From: Chloroflexota bacterium
GTDB taxonomy: Bacteria; Chloroflexota; Dehalococcoidia; Tepidiformales; Tepidiformaceae
Assembly: GCA_026705605.1 (NCBI GenBank)
Contig: JAPPAK010000006.1
Location: forward strand, 124,001-188,000
Length of the DNA: 64,000 bases
Direction: 5' to 3'
Each line of letters opens with the position of its first letter. The stretch's first letter is position 1. The notes under the pieces were generated by a model. The model saw only the letters and a list, made by a program, of their open reading frames with translations. It was not told where the DNA came from and did not search any database. This document shows positions 43,523 to 51,671 of this stretch, one piece after another. Position numbers and translations under genes: made by a program.

Positions 43523-44689
43523 CTAGTCTCCCGGCAGGTAGCCGTCGCACACGAGGCCGTCTCCGTCGCGGTCCCGCTCCGTCGGGACGCGATAGTCCGG
43601 ATAACCGGCGTCGACGCCCGGTGTGCCCCCCTGCAGTCTCAGGGCCTGTGAAGCCTCGGCGCACGAGCCGTAGGCGCTCGTCACGAGAAGGAGCCGCTCG
43701 TTGTCGGCCCACGTTTCGAATGCGGTGTAGAACTCGTCCAGCGACTCGTCGAACGCGTCCGCGAAGGCGCTGGCCGCGTCCTCGCCCCCCACGACGCGCT
43801 GGTAGAACGCGAGCCAGTCGTTGGTGACGCCGTACCGCTGAATGGCGTACAGCATCGCCGTGATCTTCAGTTCCTCGCTCCCGCGGCCCCTCTTGAGACT
43901 CCCTGGCTCCTCATAGAAGAGGGCCCGCCGGGAGCGGTCCTCGTCCAGGGCAGGGGGCTTCCCCACAGTCGCATTCGTCAGGAAGTGGGTGAGGGTCGCG
44001 TCTCCGATCCAGCCCGGGTCCACGGTGGCCGCGCCTGCGGCGCGTGCGAACCACTCTTTCGCGATGGCGCCCCTGTCCGTCCGGCACAGGGGGGTGAAGA
44101 ACATGTGCTCACCCTCCTGGAACGAGCACTCGTCCGGCAATTCGTCCGGGCGGAAGCCGAAGGCGTCCTTGTACCGCTCGAGCACGCCGCTCGGCGTGAA
44201 TGAGATGTTGATCACGATGGGTCCGCTGTGCGTCAGGCCGTAGGTGTTGTTGCCCAACCTGATGACTTCTTGCATCGCCGTAAGGATGCGATCCTGGGCA
44301 GCGGGCACGTCCTCCATGCCTCGTACCTCGCAGCACGTGCCCGGCTCGGGCTCTGGCGTTGCCGTCGGTGCTTCCGTTGGCTCTTCCGTTGGCTCGATGG
44401 GGTCCGGAACCTCGATCTCCACCTCGATCGGTACCGTCACCACCACGAAGCTGCTCTGGTAGAAGGTTCCTGCGTCGTTCAGGTTCATGTCGAGCGGCGC
44501 GTCGTCGTGGGTGGTCCACTCGCCCCCTTCGGGGCGCGTGCTCAGGTAGAGATTCCCGGTGCGGACGCTCTCCCAGACGCGCACCTCCACGTTCGCTTCC
44601 GTCTGGGTCGTACGGGTGGCGGCAAACGCCCCCAGCGCGCTCCCGATGGCGATGGCGGCGATCAACGCGACAATAATTCCGTTCTTCAT
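43523..44689 (-). CDS. Secreted protein: VRVWE domain, gluzincin-like domain, excalibur motif (copy B)
   Basis: 388 residues from ATG (MKNGIIVALIAAIAIG...). The same order as copy A: signal or anchor; ANVEVRVWESVRTGNLYLST then RPEGGEW; a Pro/Thr/Glu linker with PTEEPTEAPTATPEPEP; CCEVRGMED; a helical domain in which the expected HExxH helix reads IAKEWFARAAG, so no zinc site; then AFADAFDESLDEFYTAFETW; then an excalibur end, YGSCAEASQ to DRDGDGLVCDGY. A 43-base gap separates it from copy A, so they form a tandem duplicate in one transcript. Confidence 0.75.
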   Translation of the reverse strand: MKNGIIVALIAAIAIGSALGAFAATRTTQTEANVEVRVWESVRTGNLYLSTRPEGGEWTTHDDAPLDMNLNDAGTFYQSSFVVVTVPIEVEIEVPDPIEPTEEPTEAPTATPEPEPGTCCEVRGMEDVPAAQDRILTAMQEVIRLGNNTYGLTHSGPIVINISFTPSGVLERYKDAFGFRPDELPDECSFQEGEHMFFTPLCRTDRGAIAKEWFARAAGAATVDPGWIGDATLTHFLTNATVGKPPALDEDRSRRALFYEEPGSLKRGRGSEELKITAMLYAIQRYGVTNDWLAFYQRVVGGEDAASAFADAFDESLDEFYTAFETWADNERLLLVTSAYGSCAEASQALRLQGGTPGVDAGYPDYRVPTERDRDGDGLVCDGYLPGD

Positions 44690-44750
44690 GGCAAGGACCA
44701 TACCTTAGTCATGCCATTGCCTGTTGACTACCCCGACACCTGCTCGGCGT

Positions 44751-44808
44751 CCGTGGGCGGTGATCGTCGGCCTGTGATCGGTCCGCCCCACCGATCACCG
44801 AGCACCCG
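44751..44808. repeat. Dispersed GGTCGGTGATC-type repeat, copy 3
   Basis: GGGCGGTGATCGTCGG and TGTGATCGGTCC face CCACCGATCACCGAGCACC, which can form a hairpin. It lies in the 565-base gap between copy B of the excalibur proteins (minus) and the Ig-like surface protein gene (plus), so upstream of both. Confidence 0.55.
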
Positions 44809-44896
44809 GTTAACCTTTCCCCACCCCCGGCGTTATACCCCCTGATTACATGCACGCGCGTGGGCGTCCGTGGGCGCAGCGCGTGGGCGGAACAGG

Positions 44897-44925
44897 TTGA
44901 CCGTGGGGTATGCGAACCGTAGGCT
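44897..44925 (+). promoter_or_regulatory. Candidate sigma-70 type promoter of the surface-protein gene
   Basis: TTGACC (44897-44902) and TAGGCT (44920-44925) are separated by 17 bases and lie about 330 bases ahead of the TTG start at 45255. The -35 is a close match to TTGACA; the -10 is weaker. If used, transcripts would carry the structured leader described next. Confidence 0.4.
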
Positions 44926-45082
44926 CCGCTCCACTTCTGTCCGCTTCTGTACCACGGAGAAAGGAGGCCGCTTTCCCCCGCTGAGCGAGGCGCGCGCGCC
45001 GGTCTAGAGGGCCCGCGCGAGAGACGTGAGACGCGAGGGTTTCACCTGACGATTACCACGCACAGGGGAACGGCCCGGACCC

Positions 45083-45209
45083 GCCTGGAGCCATGCGCCA
45101 GGCACTGGCGGCAGAACGAGCGGGCGGCCCCACAGAGGAAGCGGAGGATCCCTCCGCAACCGCCCGCACGATCCGGGCGAGTCCGGAACACGACCGGCCC
45201 GCACGGGCC
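45083..45209 (+). other. Structured 5' leader of the Ig-like surface protein gene
   Basis: Hairpin GCCTGG (45083-45088) with CCAGGC (45098-45103). An outer stem GCGGGCGG (45120-45127) with CCGCCCGC (45160-45167) encloses an inner stem GCGGAGG (45141-45147) with CCTCCGC (45151-45157). A last hairpin pairs GGCCC (45196-45200) with GGGCC (45205-45209). All lie between the candidate promoter and the start codon, in a region with no gene. The nesting suggests a folded RNA, perhaps a regulatory or stabilising leader. Confidence 0.5.
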
Positions 45210-45254
45210 ACAGACAAGAACGAATCAACACCCAAGTGAAAAGGGGTACTAGAT

Positions 45255-47201
45255 TTGAAGAAGAACTTCATTAGCGCCATCGCCGGCTGGAAGTCCGCCG
45301 CGCTCCTGGCGCTTGTAGCAATGGTGGCGGCCGTCGCTTTCAGCGGCGTCCTCACCAGCACCCAGACCGCCGATGCGCAGACTGACGACTCAAGCGACAA
45401 GAGCACGGCTCCTGGCGGGACCGTGCAGCTCCTCTTTACCAGTGCCAGTGACACCAACGACCGGTTCGTCATTGCCTCGACGAGTACCGGCACGGCCACG
45501 TTCTCTGCCAACGGTTCAACGAGCATCCGCTGTCGGGACAACAGCAACGCGTCTCCGTCGACCCCCGGTTGTGACACCAACGGGGCCGACTCCGGAGTTC
45601 AGCTGAGCGTCAAGGTGGATGAAGACTCGCCCCTTGGTGAGATCTACGTCCAGGTCGGTACGTTTAATCGAACCACGGGCGAGTTCGATGTCGCGGGCAC
45701 GGTCATCATCACCGTTGCTGCGCCGGATCCGCCTACGGCGATCCAGCTTGTCGGCCTCCCGCCTGCCAGCATCAACATGGATGGCTCCGCGCCCCGGCAC
45801 ATCTCGGTGCGCGTCGTCAAGGCCAACGGCTCCATGGTGGGTGGCGTGTCACTGAACGTCATCACGACCGGTGGCGCCCTCGAAACCGATGGCTCCGGCA
45901 ACTGCCAGGCGGATGACTCTGGTGCCGGCACTGCGGACCAGCTCGACAACGGACGAGCTTTCTGCACGGTCTCCACGGTTGTGGATGCCGACACCAACAC
46001 GGACGGCAACCAGCCTGGCCCGGCCAAGATCAGCCTGTTCGGCACCGGCGTGCCGGGGTCGGCCAAGGTGACGTTCTCGGTCGCCCAGCCGGCGCTGACG
46101 CTGGAGACGTCCGTCGTTCTCCACGGTCCCGTTGACAGCATCACGGCCGACGCCGAGCAGTCGTCCATCCAGATCGGCGGCTCGACGTTCATCGTTGTGA
46201 CCATCAGCGATGCCGCGGGCAACCCGATTCCGAACGAAACCGCTGCCGTGACCACCAATGTCTTTGGTGGCCAGGTGATCACTGCTCCGGAAACGCCGCA
46301 AAGCGTTGCCGCAGTCAAGGTGGTCTCCGCCGCGGACGTCAACAAGGAGAGGAACCCCCGGACAGTTACCGCTGCCCTGGGTGATATCCCGTCCTGCGCA
46401 ATCCACGATGCTGTGGCTCAGGTCCTTGAGGCCGATGCAACCGAGACCAATCCGGCAACGGAGGGTCAGGCGGCGTCGACCGGTACGGACTCCAAGGGCC
46501 GCTGCGTCATCCAGATCCGTGCTCCGCAGGGGCCGCCTCTCGGTGGCGATCCGGCGTCCGCGACTCGCGGAACGCATACGGTGAGCGTCCGGGCGGACGA
46601 TCTCGCTGCGAAGCCTGATCCCAAGGCAGTCGTCGTTGAGATCCATGTCGGTGGCGCGCCTGCCAGCATCGAGACCGATGCTCCCGCAAGCGTTGACTCG
46701 CTGAGCTCCACGACGATCACCGTCACCGTCCTCGATGACGAAGGTGTCCGCGTGGGCTCCGTCGGCTACTCGATCGACCAGATCGAGGGCGAGGGCAAGA
46801 TCACGTCCGGCGAGACTGACGCGGACTCGCGTACGGCCGATGGCCAGGCGAAGTTCACCTATCGCGCCCCGCGCGAGGGTACGGCGCTCTTCCTGATCAC
46901 CGTGCCGGTCGGACCGTCCGAGATCTCGCACACCATCGAGGTCGCCATCGGTGCTGCCCCTGAGGCCCCGTCGGCAACCTGGAACAACGACCTCGTCTCG
47001 GGTCAGAACCTCGTCGTCTGGAACGGCGCCGACGGTGCTGATCCTTCCGACGGCGCTGCCGACGGTGTGACGGCCATCTGGTCGTACAACACCGGCAGTG
47101 GCTCCTGGGACGGCTACTTCCCGTCCGCTGCTGACGTGCCGGGTGGCAACACCCTGACATCGCTCAGCAACGGCCAGGCCTACGTGGTCATCGTCGAGTA
47201 A
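45255..47201 (+). CDS. Large secreted Ig-like (bacterial Ig type) surface protein
   Basis: 648 residues from TTG, with AAAGGGG upstream; the N-terminus MKKNFISAIAGWKSAALL then LALVAMVAAVAFSG is a signal peptide, with likely cleavage after TADAQ. The body is rich in Thr, Ser, Val, Gly and Asp, and repeats beta-sandwich units such as PPTAIQLVGLPPASINMDGS, VDSITADAEQSSIQIGGST and PASIETDAPASVDSLSSTT, each followed by TxxVxDxxGNPI-like segments, a Big_1-type pattern. No C-terminal anchor is seen: it ends NGQAYVVIVE. Probably a major envelope or S-layer-type protein. Codon use is less GC-skewed than its neighbours, as in highly expressed genes. Confidence 0.75.
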   Translation: MKKNFISAIAGWKSAALLALVAMVAAVAFSGVLTSTQTADAQTDDSSDKSTAPGGTVQLLFTSASDTNDRFVIASTSTGTATFSANGSTSIRCRDNSNASPSTPGCDTNGADSGVQLSVKVDEDSPLGEIYVQVGTFNRTTGEFDVAGTVIITVAAPDPPTAIQLVGLPPASINMDGSAPRHISVRVVKANGSMVGGVSLNVITTGGALETDGSGNCQADDSGAGTADQLDNGRAFCTVSTVVDADTNTDGNQPGPAKISLFGTGVPGSAKVTFSVAQPALTLETSVVLHGPVDSITADAEQSSIQIGGSTFIVVTISDAAGNPIPNETAAVTTNVFGGQVITAPETPQSVAAVKVVSAADVNKERNPRTVTAALGDIPSCAIHDAVAQVLEADATETNPATEGQAASTGTDSKGRCVIQIRAPQGPPLGGDPASATRGTHTVSVRADDLAAKPDPKAVVVEIHVGGAPASIETDAPASVDSLSSTTITVTVLDDEGVRVGSVGYSIDQIEGEGKITSGETDADSRTADGQAKFTYRAPREGTALFLITVPVGPSEISHTIEVAIGAAPEAPSATWNNDLVSGQNLVVWNGADGADPSDGAADGVTAIWSYNTGSGSWDGYFPSAADVPGGNTLTSLSNGQAYVVIVE

Positions 47202-47304
47202 CCTGTCCGCAACCAACCCCACCCCTGACCCCGCCTCGCGCGGGGCCGGGGGCCGGGGAAGGTCCGGGCTTTAGCCATACGGACAGACAAAGGAGCAAAA
47301 CGGA

Positions 47305-48051
47305 ATGACCAAGACTCTCAAGTGGCTGGGTGGAGGCGTCGCGGCGGTCATGCTGCTCGGCCTCGCCGGCCTCTTCAGTGGAGAGGTGGCCGAGGCCCAG
47401 CCGTCTGGCCCGCCTCACCGCTTCGCCGGCTCCGTCTCCGTCGACGGTGAACCCGCGGCCGCTGGCACGTCGGTCACCGCCGTCGTGAACGGCGCCGAGT
47501 GTGGCTCCGCTACCGTCATCGAAAGCTCTGCCGGGTCGACCTACGCACTGGACGTACCCGACAGCTGCGCCGATGACGGCGACGACGTCCACTTCCACGT
47601 CGGTGGCTACGAAGCCGAACAGCACGCGCATTGGTCCGGCGGTGGCCGAACCGATCTCGACCTGACGGCCTCGTCGATGATGCCGGACATGCCGGAAGAC
47701 ATGGACGACATGGACGAGTGTCCCGACGACATGGGCGACATGGGCGACATGGGCGAGGGCGACATGCCCGACGAGCCCGATGAGCCGTCCGAGCCTGACG
47801 AGCCCGCAGAGCCCATGGATGACATGGACGATATGGGCGACGACATGGCCGACGACTGCCCGACCGACGACATGGATGACATGGACGACATGGATGACAT
47901 GGACGACATGGACGACATGGCTCCGGAAGCCGGCGACACCGGCACCGGCCTCACCACGACCAGCACCAGCACCTCGCTGGCTGCCATCCTCGGCGTAACC
48001 GCCCTCGCAATCATGCTGGGCAGCTACACCTTCGCCCGCCGCCGCCGCTAG
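47305..48051 (+). CDS. Secreted anchored protein with (Asp-Asp-Met) repeats
   Basis: 248 residues. Signal peptide (WLGGGVAAVMLLGLAGLFSG, cut near AEAQ), then a small beta domain to residue 115 with four Cys in two groups (GAECGS, DSCADD). Residues 120-215 are made of DDM/GDM and DEP repeats, ending in a run of DDM units. The C-terminus has a Thr/Ser stretch, a membrane helix (SLAAILGVTALAIMLGSY) and RRRR, a sorting-signal layout. The acidic Met-rich track could bind metal. It is preceded by AGGAG and is probably co-regulated with the surface protein upstream. Confidence 0.75.
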   Translation: MTKTLKWLGGGVAAVMLLGLAGLFSGEVAEAQPSGPPHRFAGSVSVDGEPAAAGTSVTAVVNGAECGSATVIESSAGSTYALDVPDSCADDGDDVHFHVGGYEAEQHAHWSGGGRTDLDLTASSMMPDMPEDMDDMDECPDDMGDMGDMGEGDMPDEPDEPSEPDEPAEPMDDMDDMGDDMADDCPTDDMDDMDDMDDMDDMDDMAPEAGDTGTGLTTTSTSTSLAAILGVTALAIMLGSYTFARRRR

Positions 48052-48079
48052 TTTCTAGCGCCGTCAACGGCACAACCCG

Positions 48080-48107
48080 AAAGGGGCCCTCCGGGGCCCC
48101 TTTCTTG
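48080..48107 (+). terminator. Intrinsic terminator
   Basis: Arms AAAGGGGCC (48080-48088) and GGCCCCTTT (48095-48103) pair perfectly and run into TTTCTTG. It lies 29 bases after the stop of the Met/Asp-repeat protein gene. A standard rho-independent terminator, and one of the few in the window. Confidence 0.85.
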
Positions 48108-48111
48108 TTGT

Positions 48112-48205
48112 GTGGTGGTCGGTGATCGGTGGTCGGTGATCGGTCCCCGCCGCCCCCCATCCTGTATCGTCCCCACCGACCACCAACCACCGACCACCGA
48201 TCACC
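48112..48205. repeat. Dispersed GGTCGGTGATC-type repeat, copy 4
   Basis: Two direct copies of GGTGGTCGGTGATC on one side of a C-rich spacer face CCACCGACCACCAACCACC and GACCACCGATCACC on the other, giving a long potential hairpin. It ends directly at the ATG of the next gene, so it occupies its ribosome-site position. No clear GGAGG-type site lies between the repeat and that ATG. Confidence 0.65.
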
Positions 48206-48802
48206 ATGAAGAACTGGATCATCGCCGCGCTCGTCGCCGCCATCGCGCTGACGCTCGTCGCGGGGGCCGTCGCGCAGTCGCGCACGGCCCAGCCGACGGC
48301 GCGGGTCCAGCTGCGCATCTGGGAGGAGTACGAGCACCCCCACAAGAACTGGGTCAGCATCCGCACCGACGGCGCCCGCTGGGCCGCCGACACCCCCCGC
48401 CTCCACTTCGACGACGGCGTCACCCCCGACGGCCGGTACCGCTACAGCGAGCTCACCATCGATACCGCCGTCCCCGACCCCGTCCCCACCGGCCTGTACG
48501 TCACCGACACGTCCTGCTACCGCAGCCAGTTCAACGCCTTCCTCACGCTCAACGGCTACATCCACAACGTCACCAGCGCCACCGTCCGCGACGTGACCGT
48601 CACGGCCGCCCTGCGCGAACGCACGGGGGTGGAGGTCGCGCAGGCGTCGGCCATCGCCCTGCACGGCATCTCGCCCTGGGGCCAGCGCGCGCTGGCCATC
48701 AACTTCTTCAGCGCCCTCGGCCGGCAGGGCACGTGCCACGTCGTCGCAATCGAGTACGACGCCACCGTCCGCTACGACGAGCCCCAGGCGGCCGCGGAAT
48801 GA
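48206..48802 (+). CDS. Secreted VRVWE-domain protein C
   Basis: 198 residues. MKNWIIAALVAAIALTLVAGAV is a signal or anchor. Then ARVQLRIWEEYEHPHKNWVSIRTDG and the PLHFDDGVTPDGRYRYSELT region matches the VRVWE domain of the excalibur proteins A and B. The C-terminal half (GYIHNVTSATVRDVTVTAALRERTGVEV... VAIEYDATVRY) looks like an FxLYD/DUF3426-type beta sandwich and is shared with the next gene. Two Cys (DTSCYRSQ and GTCHVV) may pair. Overlaps the next gene by 4 bases. Confidence 0.7.
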   Translation: MKNWIIAALVAAIALTLVAGAVAQSRTAQPTARVQLRIWEEYEHPHKNWVSIRTDGARWAADTPRLHFDDGVTPDGRYRYSELTIDTAVPDPVPTGLYVTDTSCYRSQFNAFLTLNGYIHNVTSATVRDVTVTAALRERTGVEVAQASAIALHGISPWGQRALAINFFSALGRQGTCHVVAIEYDATVRYDEPQAAAE

Positions 48803-49383
48803 TCAAGAACGCCGTCATCGCCGCCCTCGCCGTGGTCCTGGCGCTCTCGATCGCCGGGGTCGTCGCCCAGACGCAGCGCACGGCCACGGTCCAGGTGCGC
48901 ATCTACGAGGACATCGAGGATCCGACCGTGCACTACATCTCCTCCCGCCCCCACGGCGGCGAGTGGACCGAGTCGCGCGAGGTGCCGCCCCTCAACGACG
49001 GCTTCGTCCAGGCCGGGAAGTACCGCTTCGTCAACGTCTGGGTCGGCGCCACCATCCCCCAACCCATCCCCCCCGCCGTCGAGCTGTTCGACCTCGAGTG
49101 CACCGACCAGGCCGGCCCGGACGGGTCCCACCGCATCCTGCGCGGCTCCCTCCGCAACCTCGCGAACGCGACGCTGACGGAGGTCACGATCACCGCCGCC
49201 CTCGTGAACGAGGACGGCGTCGAGGTCCTGCAGGTCACGGACGGGATCACGGGCGCCATCGCGCACGGCGGCGAGCGGCCGTTCACGGTCAGCTTCACCG
49301 GCGCCCCCAACGTTGCCGGAACCTGCCCCGTCGTCAGCATCGACTACACCGCCACCGTCCGCTACGAAGTGCCGATTCCGTAG
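48799..49383 (+). CDS. Secreted VRVWE-domain protein D
   Basis: 194 residues. [24 protein letters not shown] is the signal or anchor; ATVQVRIYEDIEDPTVHYISS then RPHGGEW is the shared domain; RILRGSLRNLANATLTEVTI and VVSIDYTATVRYEV form the beta-sandwich half with a Cys pair in similar places as in protein C. Start ATG overlaps the stop of C. Both probably act in the envelope together with A and B. Confidence 0.7.
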   Translation: MIKNAVIAALAVVLALSIAGVVAQTQRTATVQVRIYEDIEDPTVHYISSRPHGGEWTESREVPPLNDGFVQAGKYRFVNVWVGATIPQPIPPAVELFDLECTDQAGPDGSHRILRGSLRNLANATLTEVTITAALVNEDGVEVLQVTDGITGAIAHGGERPFTVSFTGAPNVAGTCPVVSIDYTATVRYEVPIP

Positions 49384-49424
49384 CGCTCACAGCCCGTGCC
49401 GTCGCCCTCCCCTACACTCTTCGG

Positions 49425-50870
49425 GTGGACCTGATACTGGCCAACCGCGCGCTGGTCGACCACCACGCCCCGCCCGGGGGCGCGGGCGGTCCAGCGCCCG
49501 CCACGGGCGGGCTCGTCGAGGCCGTCCGGCCCGTGCTGGTCCCCTGGGACGGCGCTACCGGAACGACGTGGATCGGGGCCGGCCGCGGCCCCCACGACCG
49601 CGCCTGGACCGACCCCGAAGGGTTCGAGCTGCTCGAGACGCCCGCGGGCCCCATCCGCCACCAGCGTCTCTACCTTCCCGAGGACGACTGGCGCGGCCAC
49701 TACGCGGAGGTGGCGAACGGCTTCTTCTGGCCCCTCCTCCACCTCGTGCGTGTCGACCTGCCCCTCAAGCTCGCCTACTACCCCACCCCCGAGCCTCCCT
49801 CGGAGGCGGCCTGGGCCGCCTACGAGCGGGTCAACCGCGCCTTCGCGGAGGCCGCCCTCGCCGCCAGCGGCGAGGTCTGCTGGGTACACGACTACCAGCT
49901 CGCGCTCGTGCCGGCGATGCTCCGCGAGGGCGGCTTCGCGGGGCGCACCGGCTTCTTCCTCCACACCCCCTTCCCCTCCCTCGCCGTCGCCGAATCCTCC
50001 CTGCCGCCGCCCGCCCGCGCCCGCTTCGCCGCCTGGCTCGACGGCATCCTCGGCGCCGACCTCGCGGGCGTCCAGACCGAGGCCGACGCGGATCGCCTGC
50101 GCGAGGCCGCCGAGCGCCTCTGCGGCGCTCGCGTCGAGGGCCCCGACCTGCGCCTGAACGGCCGCATCGTGCGCATCGCCGCCTTCCCCGCCGGCATCGA
50201 TGCCGACGACCTCGCCCGCCAGGCCCCCGCCGGCGCCCTCCCCGCCGCCGTCCCTCACGACCCCGCCCTGCCCCTCGTCGTCGGCCTCGAGCGCGCGGAC
50301 TACACGAAGGGCGTCCCCGAGCGGCTGGCCGCCATCACGGCCGCGCTTCAGGGCGGCGCACGCTTCGCCTACGCCGGCTTCTCCGCCCCCACCCGCCCCG
50401 GCGTCCCCGCCTACGACGCGCTCCAGGCCGAGTGCGAGCGGCTGGGGGCGGAGGCCTCCGCCCGCGCCGCCGACCGCGGCCTGCCCTTCGTGCAGAGTCG
50501 CGAGGCGCTCGCCTGGAGCGAGGTCCTCGCGCTCCTCCGCGAGGCCGATGTCGTCTTCACCGCCTCCATCGCCGACGGCATGAATCTGGTGCCGCTGCAG
50601 GCCGTCATCGCGCAGTCGTCGCGGCCTGCCGGCGACCGCGGCGTCGTGCTGGCGGGCCGCGACGCGGGCGTCTCCTCCGCCTACGCCGGCTTCGAGGACG
50701 ACGGGCTCGTCTCCCTCGACCCGCTAAACGCCGATGCCTCGAGATGCGCCCTCCTCGACGCGCTGGAGGGACGCCCGGGGTGTGTCAGCGACCGGCTCGT
50801 GGCCGCCGTCCGCGAGCACGACGCCCACGCCTGGGGTCGCACCTTCCTCGGCGCACTCGACGGGGCATGA
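49425..50870 (+). CDS. otsA: Trehalose-6-phosphate synthase family (GT20)
   Basis: 481 residues from GTG. Transfers glucose from a nucleotide sugar to glucose 6-phosphate. TGGLVEAV at the N-terminus is the donor loop (GGL); VCWVHDYQLALVPAMLRE near residue 147 and FFLHTPFPS follow; GLERADYTKGVPERL carries the Arg and Lys that grip the phosphates; SIADGMNLVPLQAV is the donor site. In that last motif the usual Glu of LVAKEY reads Gln, which could alter donor use. otsB follows with a 4-base overlap, supporting the trehalose pathway. Confidence 0.88.
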   Translation: MDLILANRALVDHHAPPGGAGGPAPATGGLVEAVRPVLVPWDGATGTTWIGAGRGPHDRAWTDPEGFELLETPAGPIRHQRLYLPEDDWRGHYAEVANGFFWPLLHLVRVDLPLKLAYYPTPEPPSEAAWAAYERVNRAFAEAALAASGEVCWVHDYQLALVPAMLREGGFAGRTGFFLHTPFPSLAVAESSLPPPARARFAAWLDGILGADLAGVQTEADADRLREAAERLCGARVEGPDLRLNGRIVRIAAFPAGIDADDLARQAPAGALPAAVPHDPALPLVVGLERADYTKGVPERLAAITAALQGGARFAYAGFSAPTRPGVPAYDALQAECERLGAEASARAADRGLPFVQSREALAWSEVLALLREADVVFTASIADGMNLVPLQAVIAQSSRPAGDRGVVLAGRDAGVSSAYAGFEDDGLVSLDPLNADASRCALLDALEGRPGCVSDRLVAAVREHDAHAWGRTFLGALDGA

Positions 50871-51649
50871 CGCTGGACGCTGCGCTTGCGCAGCGCATCC
50901 GCGAACTCGCGCGCGGTCCCGCGCCGGTGCTCGTCGCCAGCGACCTCGACGGGACCCTCGCCCCCATCGTCCAGCGCCCCGAGGACGCCCGCGTTCCCCC
51001 CGCCACCCTCACCGCCCTCGAGCGGCTCGCGACGATCGCGCACGTCGCCGTCGTCACGGGTCGGGACCTGGCCACGGCGCGCGTCCTCGCGCCCGTGCCG
51101 GGCGTCGAGTTCGTGGCCAGCCACGGCCACGAAGCGTCCTTCGTCGCCTCGACGCTTCCGGACGCCGCCGCCGACCTCTCCAAACGTCTCGAAGGACTCG
51201 CGGGCGACATCGAGGCGCGCTTCGCGGGCACGGCCCTGCGCGTCGAGCGGAAAGCGCGTTCGGTCGCGTTCCACTACCGGGCCGACCCCTCCCTCGCAGC
51301 CCCGCTCCGCGAGGCCCTTCGGGAACTGCCCGAGGGACTGCGCCTCCAGCCCGGACGGCTCGTGCTGGAGGTGCTGCCCGCCGGGGGCGGCAAGGACACG
51401 GCCCTCGCCGCCCTCGTGGAACGCTTCCGCCCCGGGTCCATCCTCGTTCTCGGCGACGACCTCACCGACGTCGCCATGTTCGAGGCGGCACGGGCGTCGG
51501 GTGGTCGCGCGCTCGTGCTGGCGATAGGGGGCGGCTCGGAGACCCCGGCCGAGGTCGTTGGCGCCGCAGATGCGGTGGTGGACCAGGGGCAAGTCGACGA
51601 AGTGCTCGCGCTCCTCGTGGAGGCGCTCGCCGACCCTCCTCCCGCCTGA
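50867..51649 (+). CDS. otsB: Trehalose-6-phosphate phosphatase
   Basis: 260 residues; ATG overlaps the otsA stop. HAD-superfamily phosphatase that releases trehalose. VASDLDGTLAPIV has the nucleophile Asp and the general acid Asp; VVTGRDLA holds the Thr; LEVLPAGGGKDTALAAL holds the Lys; LVLGDDLTDVAMFEAA holds the final Asp pair. Length and motifs fit OtsB. It is the second enzyme of the trehalose pathway, linked to osmotic or desiccation stress. Confidence 0.92.
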   Translation: MTLDAALAQRIRELARGPAPVLVASDLDGTLAPIVQRPEDARVPPATLTALERLATIAHVAVVTGRDLATARVLAPVPGVEFVASHGHEASFVASTLPDAAADLSKRLEGLAGDIEARFAGTALRVERKARSVAFHYRADPSLAAPLREALRELPEGLRLQPGRLVLEVLPAGGGKDTALAALVERFRPGSILVLGDDLTDVAMFEAARASGGRALVLAIGGGSETPAEVVGAADAVVDQGQVDEVLALLVEALADPPPA

Positions 51650-51671
51650 CCGCGCGGGTATACTCGGACTG

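Noticed and set aside
45053-45110. ACGCACAGGGGAAC resembles the start of a c-di-GMP-I (GEMM) riboswitch
   Set aside because: The second conserved half (ACGCAAAGCC and following) is absent; the local stems do not match the GEMM fold.
49313-50866. Long Arg/Pro-rich frame upstream of and in phase with otsB
   Set aside because: It overlaps otsA in another phase and has shadow composition; the OtsB domain starts at 50867.
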